Source: Alistipes sp. (lineage in GTDB: Bacteria; Bacteroidota; Bacteroidia; Bacteroidales; Rikenellaceae). Taken from it: a DNA stretch of 5,280 nucleotides. The notes beneath the pieces were generated by a model. The model ran no database searches, was not told where the DNA came from, and worked only from the letters and a program-made list of their open reading frames with translations. Of this stretch, positions 1 to 5,280 are shown in pieces. Numbering within the stretch: position 1 is the stretch's first letter; every line of letters starts with the position of its first letter. The stretch covers positions 1-5,280 of the forward strand of contig JAGCLX010000115.1 of assembly GCA_017646785.1 (NCBI GenBank). Reading direction: 5' to 3'. A program made the position numbers and the translations under genes.

Positions 1-1
1 G

Positions 2-2389
2 CTCGGTGGCCGCACTGGTCGTGATGGCGTAGGTGGTGCTACGGGTTCATCAAAGGAGCACACGCTTACATCGTTGGAGGAGTGTAGCTCGGAGGTGCAG
101 AAGGGTAATGCCCCCGAGGAGCGCAAGTTGGCTCGTCTGTTCCGCCGCGGCGATGTAACACGCTTGATTAAGAAGTCTAATGACTTTGGTGCTGGTGGTG
201 TCAGCGTTGCTATTGGTGAGCTTACCGATGGCCTTGATATATACTTGGATAGAGTACCTACAAAATACAATGGATTAAACTTCTCGGAGCTCGCTATCTC
301 GGAGTCGCAGGAGCGTATGAGCGTGGTTATCGAGCGCAAGGATATGGAGACCTTCATGGCTCTCTGCCACGAGGAGAATGTTGAGGTGACCTATGTTGCC
401 GATGTTACCGACACACGCCGCATGCGTATGTACTGGGGCGATAAGGTTGTTGTTGACCTTTCGCGCGACTTCATCGACTCGGCAGGTGCCAAGCACTACA
501 CCAAGGTGCGCATTGGCGGTGTCACTAACGAAAATCCTTTCGAGCGTAAGATTGAGGGCGCAACAACTACCAAGCGCATGAAGACCAACCTCTCGGACGA
601 CAATGTCGTATCGCAGAAGGGTCTCGTCGAGATGTTCGACTCTACTATCGGTGCCTCTACCGTGTTGATGCCTTATGGCGGTAAGACACAGTGCACCGAG
701 ACACAGGTGTCTGTTCAGAAGTTGCCCGTAGGTGGCGGCTTTACAAATACGGCAAGTATCATGGCCTATGGCTACAACCCTTTCATCGCGAAGTGGAGCC
801 CCTACCATGGTGCTGCATATGCTGTTGTTGATGCTTGCGCAAAGGTTGTCGCTGCGGGTGCTCGCTACGACAAGATGCGCTTCTCATATCAGGAGTACTT
901 CGAGCGCATGACCGACGATAAGTCGTGGGGTAAGCCTATGGCTGCGTTGCTTGGTGCGTTGAAGATGCAGGTTGAGTTGGGCTTGCCATCAATCGGTGGT
1001 AAGGACTCTATGAGTGGTACCTTCCGCGACATCAACGTGCCCCCTATGCTCATGGCATTCGGTATCACCACTGTTGATGCTCGCACAGTCATCAGCCCCG
1101 AGTTCAAGGAGGCAGGCAACAAAATTTATGTCATCCGTCATACTCCTGAGGCTAATTATATGCCTTCGACCGAGTGCCTCAAGTCTAACTTCGACTTCGT
1201 ATCGGAGAAGATTATGGAGGGCGACATCCTCTCTGCATGGGCTGTTGGCGCAGGTGGTGTTGCCGAGGGTGTCGCAAAGATGGCCTTCGGTAATAAGATT
1301 GGTGCAGCGTTGGAGTGCGACGAGCAGATGTTGTACAACTACTCTTACGGCTCAATCGTTGTTGAGAGCCGCCGCACACTCAACCATCCATCTGCCGAGC
1401 TTATTGGTGTCACATCTGCCGAGGAGGCTATCTTCGTAAACGGCACACGCCTTCCTTTGGAGGAGCTCTTGGAGGCAAACACCGAGCGCTTCACAAAGGT
1501 ATATACAGATAAGGGTAAGGCAGGCGCGCCCACACGCGTAAGCGACGGCAAGGGCTTCGTTAAGACCTACGAGGGTGAGAAGGTGGACAAGGTTCGCGTT
1601 TATTTGCCCGTATTCCCAGGTACCAACTGCGACTACGACACAGCGCGTGCATTCAAGCGTGCAGGAGCCGAGGTGGTAATCTCTGTGTTCAAGAACCTCA
1701 CAGGCGCCGATGTCTTGGAGTCTATCAAGGAGATGACCGAGAACATCGCCAAGTGCCACATCATGGCGCTCAGCGGTGGCTTCTCTGCGGGTGACGAGCC
1801 CGATGGTAGCGGTAAGTTCATCGCCAATGTGCTTAATAATAAGGATGTTGCAGACGCCATCCATGCGTTGTTGGACCGCGGTGGCTTGATGTTGGGTATC
1901 TGTAACGGCTTCCAGGCGTTGGTTAAGTCTGGCTTGTTGCCCTACGGCCGCTTGGGCATGGTGACAAAGGAGTCGCCCACATTGTTCCGTAACGATATCA
2001 ACCGCCACATCTCGCAGATTGTCTCAACCCGCGTCGGCACTACCGCTTCGCCATGGTTGAAGTCATTCGAGGTGGGTGATGTTCACTCTATCGCCGTTAG
2101 CCACGGTGAGGGTAAGTTCGTCGTTAGCGATGTTATGGCCGAGGAGTTGTTCCGCAATGGTCAGGTAGCGTTCCAGTATGTAGATGCTGAGGCGCGCCCC
2201 ACAACCGACTCGCCCTATAACCCTAATGTCTCAAGCTTCGGTATCGAGGGCATTATAGACCCATCGGGTCAGATTCTCGGTAAGATGGGCCACACCGAGC
2301 GTTACGAGCGCGACCTTATGAAGAACATCCACGGCGAGAAGGTTCAGGATATCTTCTCTAATGCAGTTAACTACTTTTACAACCGATAG
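2..2389 (+). CDS. purL: Phosphoribosylformylglycinamidine (FGAM) synthase, single-chain form with fused glutaminase domain; 5' part missing
   Basis: This cytosolic enzyme makes FGAM from FGAR, glutamine and ATP, step 4 of IMP synthesis. The frame is open to the left edge, giving 795 residues of an enzyme that is usually about 1,230 long, so roughly the first third is missing. The TTG at 74 is internal, because conserved sequence precedes it (GGRTGRDGVGGATGSS, fragment residues 2-17). Visible in order: the end of the first synthetase half (NDFGAGG at 60-66, ESQERM at 101-106); the second AIRS-like half (GYNPFIAKWSPYHGA from 257, GGKDSMSGTF at 332-341, GAGGVAEGVAKMAFG from 416); and a class I glutaminase domain from about 531. 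The glutaminase has nucleophile Cys634 in GICNGFQ (codon 1901-1903) and His701 and Glu703 in SHGEG, so it looks active. The TGRD...GGATGSS and GDEPDGSGKF motifs resemble the Clostridium/Streptococcus single-chain subtype rather than the proteobacterial one, judged from memory. The gene stops 3 nt before purC. Confidence 0.97.
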   Translation, partial: LGGRTGRDGVGGATGSSKEHTLTSLEECSSEVQKGNAPEERKLARLFRRGDVTRLIKKSNDFGAGGVSVAIGELTDGLDIYLDRVPTKYNGLNFSELAISESQERMSVVIERKDMETFMALCHEENVEVTYVADVTDTRRMRMYWGDKVVVDLSRDFIDSAGAKHYTKVRIGGVTNENPFERKIEGATTTKRMKTNLSDDNVVSQKGLVEMFDSTIGASTVLMPYGGKTQCTETQVSVQKLPVGGGFTNTASIMAYGYNPFIAKWSPYHGAAYAVVDACAKVVAAGARYDKMRFSYQEYFERMTDDKSWGKPMAALLGALKMQVELGLPSIGGKDSMSGTFRDINVPPMLMAFGITTVDARTVISPEFKEAGNKIYVIRHTPEANYMPSTECLKSNFDFVSEKIMEGDILSAWAVGAGGVAEGVAKMAFGNKIGAALECDEQMLYNYSYGSIVVESRRTLNHPSAELIGVTSAEEAIFVNGTRLPLEELLEANTERFTKVYTDKGKAGAPTRVSDGKGFVKTYEGEKVDKVRVYLPVFPGTNCDYDTARAFKRAGAEVVISVFKNLTGADVLESIKEMTENIAKCHIMALSGGFSAGDEPDGSGKFIANVLNNKDVADAIHALLDRGGLMLGICNGFQALVKSGLLPYGRLGMVTKESPTLFRNDINRHISQIVSTRVGTTASPWLKSFEVGDVHSIAVSHGEGKFVVSDVMAEELFRNGQVAFQYVDAEARPTTDSPYNPNVSSFGIEGIIDPSGQILGKMGHTERYERDLMKNIHGEKVQDIFSNAVNYFYNR

Positions 2390-2392
2390 AGT

Positions 2393-3109
2393 ATGAAGGA
2401 GTTAGAATTGCTCTACGAGGGTAAGAGTAAGCAGATATTCAAGACCGACATGGAGGATAGGGTAGTCATCCGCTTCAAGGATGACACCTCGGCCTTCTAC
2501 GGCATCAAGCGCGCCAACATCGAGAACAAGGGTCGCCTCACTTGCGACATCTCATCTATGGTGCTTGAGTATTTGAACCGCCACAACATCAACACGCACT
2601 TCATTGAGCGTGTTGGTGATGATGGCCAGTTGTGCCGCGTTGTCGAGCATGTTCCCGTTGAGGTCATCGTGCGCAATGTCGTTGCAGGCTCTATGGCCAA
2701 GCGCTTGGGCTTGGACGAGGGCATCGTTCCCGAGAACACAATCTTCGACCTTGTGTTGCGCCGCAGTGACCTTGGCGATCCACTCATCAACGACCACCAC
2801 GCCGTGGCGTTGGGCATCATGACATACGAGGAGATAGCCCAGATGTACGAGATGTCGGCAGCCATCAACCGCTGCCTCACGGAGCTCTACGCCAAGGCAG
2901 GCATCACCGTTGTCGACTTCAAAATAGAGTTCGGTCGCGATGCTAATGGCGCGTTGGTATTGGCTGACGAGCTTTCGCCCGACACTTGCCGCTTGTGGGA
3001 CACCGAGAGTGGCGAGCGCATGGATAAGGACCGCTTCCGCCGCGACTTGGGCCGTGTGCGCGAGACCTACGAGGAGGTATCCCAGCGTTTGCACAATATA
3101 CTTAAATAA
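2393..3109 (+). CDS. purC: SAICAR synthase (phosphoribosylaminoimidazole-succinocarboxamide synthase)
   Basis: This cytosolic enzyme joins aspartate to CAIR using ATP, giving SAICAR in IMP synthesis. At 238 residues it is complete and matches the short bacterial form (about 235-240 in E. coli and B. subtilis). The N-terminal nucleotide-binding motif YEGKSK is at residues 8-13. The first family signature, VPVEVIVRNVVAGS, is at 87-100. The second, VVDFKIEFG, is at 173-181, followed by LADELSPDTCRLWD at 190-203, which carries conserved substrate- and metal-site residues. The ATG at 2393 places YEGKSK at the normal distance from the N terminus and lies 3 nt after the purL stop, which suggests translational coupling. 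No Shine-Dalgarno sequence precedes it. Early codons include TTA and GAA, which are rare in the rest of the gene. It is followed by purF after 8 nt. Function is secure from the motifs. Confidence 0.98.
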   Translation: MKELELLYEGKSKQIFKTDMEDRVVIRFKDDTSAFYGIKRANIENKGRLTCDISSMVLEYLNRHNINTHFIERVGDDGQLCRVVEHVPVEVIVRNVVAGSMAKRLGLDEGIVPENTIFDLVLRRSDLGDPLINDHHAVALGIMTYEEIAQMYEMSAAINRCLTELYAKAGITVVDFKIEFGRDANGALVLADELSPDTCRLWDTESGERMDKDRFRRDLGRVRETYEEVSQRLHNILK

Positions 3110-3117
3110 ATATAGGT
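3110..3117 (+). promoter_or_regulatory. purC-purF junction: SD-poor translation start
   Basis: The 8-nt spacer reads atataggt. AGG is present but only 2 nt from the ATG, too close to work as a normal Shine-Dalgarno site. The purC stop and the purF start are near enough for translational coupling. There is no space for a terminator or promoter, which supports one transcript. Confidence 0.5.
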
Positions 3118-3165
3118 ATGCTTAAGGATTCATTAGATATATATGGCGACGACCTGCACGAGGAG
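3118..3165 (+). other. Predicted PurF propeptide (residues 1-16)
   Basis: These 16 codons precede the catalytic Cys17 codon (3166-3168). In Bacillus-type PurF a short leader (11 residues in B. subtilis) is removed autocatalytically to expose the N-terminal cysteine nucleophile. Here the leader is acidic and ends in Glu-Glu before the cysteine, as in B. subtilis. Cleavage is inferred by homology. No later Met lies before Cys17, so a propeptide-free start is not available. Confidence 0.82.
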
Positions 3166-4518
3166 TGCGGTGTGTTTGGTATTTTTGGCGTAGACGATGC
3201 CCCCAACCTCACCTACTACGGCTTGCACGCATTGCAGCACCGTGGTCAGGAGGCGTGTGGTATCTCGGCGTTCGATGGCGACAAACTCAACACCGTCAAG
3301 GGTGAGGGTCTCGTTACGGAGGTGTTCAACCAGCAGAAGCTCTCGAAGCTCAAGGGCCGCATCGCTATTGGCCATGTGCGCTACGCAACTACGGGTGGCG
3401 GTGGCGCGAACAATGTTCAGCCCTTCTCGTTCAACCACCACACGGGCGACTTCGCCTTGGCACACAACGGTAACTTGGTGAACTCGCGCGAGTTGGCCGA
3501 GTACCTCGAGGTGCGTGGCAGCCTGTTCCACTCTACTTCGGACAGCGAGCTTTTGGCGCACCTCGTGAAGAAGGATAACCGCGAGGACAAGCGTATCGAC
3601 AACATCATCGAGGCTTTGAACATGATTGAGGGTGCGTTTGCCTTCCTCATCATGACCAAGAACCGCATCTACGCCTGCCGCGATAAGCATGGCTTGCGCC
3701 CCTTAGCTATCGGTAAGCTCGGCGATGGCTATGTCATCAGCTCGGAGACCTGCGCACTGGATATCGTCGGTGCGGAGTACATCCGCGATGTGGAGCCAGG
3801 TGAGGTCATCACCATCGACCACCACGGCATCCGCTCGAACTACTACTCACGCTACCAGCGCCACTTGATGTGCGCGATGGAGTACATCTACTTTGCCCGC
3901 CCCGATAGCGATATCGAGGGTTGCAACGTACACTCCTTCCGCAAGCTTTCGGGGCGCTACCTCTATGAGCAGTGCCCCACAAAGGCTGATGTAGTTATCG
4001 GTGTTCCAGACTCAAGTATCAGTGCTGCAATTGGTTACTCTGAGGCAAGCGGCATCCCCTACGAGATGGGTCTTATCAAGAACAAGTACATCGCTCGTAC
4101 CTTCATCCAGCCCTCGCAGGAGATGCGCGAGAAGGGCGTGCGCATGAAGCTCTCGGCGGTGCGTTCGTTGGTTAAGGATAAGTCCGTGGTGCTTATTGAT
4201 GACTCTATCGTGCGCGGTACCACATCGTTGCGCATCGTGCGCCTGTTGAAGGAGGCGGGAGCCAAGGAGGTGCATGTTCGCATCGCGAGCCCCGCAATCA
4301 CTAACCCCTGCTTCTACGGCATCGACATGTCAACCCGCGAGGAGTTGCTCTGCGCGCGTATGTCGAAGGAGGAGGCTTGCAAGGCTATCGAGGCCGACTC
4401 GTTGGAGTTCTTGTCGGAGGAGTCGTTGCTCAAGTCGGGTAATCGCTCGGAGTTGTGTATGGCATGTTTCAACGGCTGCTATCCTACGTCGTTGTACCAG
4501 AATAAGTTGAATAAATAA
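3118..4518 (+). CDS. purF: Amidophosphoribosyltransferase (glutamine PRPP amidotransferase), Bacillus-type with propeptide and Fe-S ligands
   Basis: This enzyme catalyses the committed step of purine synthesis: PRPP plus glutamine gives phosphoribosylamine. The 466-residue protein has an N-terminal Ntn-type glutaminase domain and a C-terminal phosphoribosyltransferase domain. Cys17 in EECGVFG is the expected nucleophile once residues 1-16 are removed. Other glutaminase motifs are RYATTG (Arg88), HNGN (Asn117-Gly118) and SDSE (Asp142). The PRPP-site flexible loop [14 protein letters not shown] is at 321-334 and the PRPP-binding motif [14 protein letters not shown] is at 357-370. Cys252, Cys398, Cys447 and Cys450 match the four [4Fe-4S] ligands of B. 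subtilis PurF. Counted from Cys17, the first two fall at 236 and 382, the same numbers as in B. subtilis. The E. coli type lacks this cluster. Members of this family are feedback-inhibited by purine nucleotides; that is family knowledge, not visible here. The start fits the propeptide and lies 8 nt after purC. Confidence 0.98.
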   Translation: MLKDSLDIYGDDLHEECGVFGIFGVDDAPNLTYYGLHALQHRGQEACGISAFDGDKLNTVKGEGLVTEVFNQQKLSKLKGRIAIGHVRYATTGGGGANNVQPFSFNHHTGDFALAHNGNLVNSRELAEYLEVRGSLFHSTSDSELLAHLVKKDNREDKRIDNIIEALNMIEGAFAFLIMTKNRIYACRDKHGLRPLAIGKLGDGYVISSETCALDIVGAEYIRDVEPGEVITIDHHGIRSNYYSRYQRHLMCAMEYIYFARPDSDIEGCNVHSFRKLSGRYLYEQCPTKADVVIGVPDSSISAAIGYSEASGIPYEMGLIKNKYIARTFIQPSQEMREKGVRMKLSAVRSLVKDKSVVLIDDSIVRGTTSLRIVRLLKEAGAKEVHVRIASPAITNPCFYGIDMSTREELLCARMSKEEACKAIEADSLEFLSEESLLKSGNRSELCMACFNGCYPTSLYQNKLNK

Positions 4519-4535
4519 TAAATACAGATATAATT
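4519..4535 (+). promoter_or_regulatory. purF-purM junction: A/T-rich leader without SD
   Basis: This 17-nt spacer has only two G/C bases and no purine-rich Shine-Dalgarno motif. It is the longest non-coding stretch in the window. An unstructured A/T-rich leader is the usual Bacteroidota style of start region, so it most likely serves as the purM ribosome entry region. No hairpin is visible. Confidence 0.5.
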
Positions 4536-5280
4536 ATGGCAAAAAGTTACGAAGCAGCCGGCGTAAATCTCGAGGCTGGTTACGAAGTTGTTCGACGCAT
4601 CAAGTCGCATGTATCATCTACAAAGCGCGTAGGCTCAATGGGTAACATTGGTGCTTTCGGCGGTATGTTTGACCTCGCAGCTCTCAACATCAAGGAGCCC
4701 GTATTGGTTAGCGGTACTGACGGTGTTGGTACTAAGCTCAAGTTGGCTTTCGAGATGGATAAGCACGATACTATCGGTATCGACGCTGTTGCGATGTGCG
4801 TAAACGATGTTTTGGCACAGGGCGCAGAGCCTTTGGTATTCTTGGACTATGTCGCTGTAGGCCACAACGAGCCCGCAAAGGTTGAGGCTATCGTTGCAGG
4901 TGTTGCGGAGGGTTGCCGTCAGGCGGGTTGTGCCTTGGTAGGTGGCGAGACTGCCGAGATGCCTGGTATGTATCAGGATGGCGAGTACGACATCGCAGGT
5001 TTCACCGTAGGTGTTGTAGAGCGCTCGAAGCTCATCGACGCAGGTGAGCGTGTTAAGGTTGGTGATGTGTTGGTAGGTATCGCCTCAAGCGGTGTTCACT
5101 CTAACGGCTTTAGCCTTGTGCGTAAGGTAGTTAGCGACAACAACCTCAAGCTCAACGAGACATATCCCGAGATTCCTGGCCGCACACTTGGTGAGGCGTT
5201 GCTCACTCCTACACGCATCTACGTTAAGCAGGTGTTGAAGGTTATCGCCGAGTGCGATGTTCACGGCATCAGCCACATCA
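4536..5280 (+). CDS. purM: Phosphoribosylformylglycinamidine cyclo-ligase (AIR synthetase); 3' end missing
   Basis: This enzyme closes the imidazole ring, converting FGAM (the PurL product) to AIR with ATP, step 5 of IMP synthesis. It is a cytosolic member of the same AIRS/PurL fold family as the gene at the left edge. The frame begins at ATG 4536 and is still open at the window end, giving 248 residues; the family is usually about 330-350 long, so roughly 90-100 are lost. Motifs: [11 protein letters not shown] at 36-46; [10 protein letters not shown] at 60-69, part of the ATP/phosphate-binding region; [20 protein letters not shown] at 83-102; [11 protein letters not shown] at 136-146; and [18 protein letters not shown] at 181-198, which opens the C-terminal AIRS domain. 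The start fits family N termini and lies 17 nt after the purF stop. There is no Shine-Dalgarno sequence. GAA appears for glutamate only at codons 6 and 17, with GAG used afterwards. No frameshift is seen. Confidence 0.97.
   Translation, partial: MAKSYEAAGVNLEAGYEVVRRIKSHVSSTKRVGSMGNIGAFGGMFDLAALNIKEPVLVSGTDGVGTKLKLAFEMDKHDTIGIDAVAMCVNDVLAQGAEPLVFLDYVAVGHNEPAKVEAIVAGVAEGCRQAGCALVGGETAEMPGMYQDGEYDIAGFTVGVVERSKLIDAGERVKVGDVLVGIASSGVHSNGFSLVRKVVSDNNLKLNETYPEIPGRTLGEALLTPTRIYVKQVLKVIAECDVHGISHI

Noticed and set aside
74..76. TTG as the start codon of a 771-residue protein
   Set aside because: The frame continues upstream to the window edge through a conserved PurL motif, so this TTG is an internal leucine codon.
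1352..2008. Long open frame of 218 codons on the - strand, opposite purL
   Set aside because: It lies wholly inside conserved purL sequence, shows no recognisable domain, and is the kind of frame expected opposite a gene with strong codon bias.
1592..2389. A separate purQ gene
   Set aside because: The glutaminase domain is in the same frame as the synthetase domains with no stop between them, so it is a fused domain of PurL.
3133..3690. Open frame of 185 codons on the - strand, opposite purF
   Set aside because: It mirrors the conserved PurF glutaminase domain and has no recognisable protein motif. The same applies to the - strand frames at 275-808 and 2552-3094.
4529..4534. TATAAT resembling a -10 promoter box before purM
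   Set aside because: It ends 1 nt before the purM ATG, so transcription would begin inside the coding region. No -35 element was seen at the proper spacing, and Bacteroidota promoters use a different -10 (TAnnTTTG). It is more likely chance in an A/T-rich spacer.
4635..4865. Open frame of 76 codons on the - strand within purM
   Set aside because: It overlaps the core PurM ATP-binding motifs and has no independent support. The same applies to the frame at 5085-5276.

Overview
The window is part of a de novo purine (IMP) biosynthesis operon. Four genes lie head to tail on the + strand: the C-terminal two-thirds of purL, complete purC, complete purF, and the N-terminal three-quarters of purM. 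They cover IMP-pathway step 1 (PurF), step 4 (PurL), step 5 (PurM) and the SAICAR step (PurC). Gaps between genes are 3, 8 and 17 nt, with no room for internal terminators, so the four are almost certainly co-transcribed. Both ends of the operon lie outside the window: purL enters open at the left edge and purM runs off the right edge.

Layout: 2-2389 is single-chain PurL with a fused C-terminal glutaminase domain; 2393-3109 is a short-form SAICAR synthase; 3118-4518 is a Bacillus-type PurF with a propeptide and four iron-sulfur cysteines; 4536-5280 is PurM. Together, PurF makes phosphoribosylamine, PurL converts FGAR to FGAM, PurM closes the imidazole ring and PurC adds aspartate to CAIR. PurD, PurN/T, PurE/K, PurB and PurH are not seen here. 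No stretch longer than 17 nt lacks a gene.

Host: none of the three visible start codons has a clear Shine-Dalgarno sequence. They are preceded by A/T-rich stretches and followed by A/T-rich codons, while gene interiors are rich in GAG, CGC, TTG and TCG. This pattern fits Bacteroidota, perhaps an Alistipes-like or other Bacteroidales gut anaerobe, but the genus is a guess. The PurL subtype, the short PurC, the Fe-S PurF and the C-F-M order resemble the clostridial/Bacillus purine operon. This may reflect old transfer or simple conservation.

I found no mobile element, RNA gene, CRISPR array or unknown system. This is mostly an ordinary housekeeping region, and the findings are modest.
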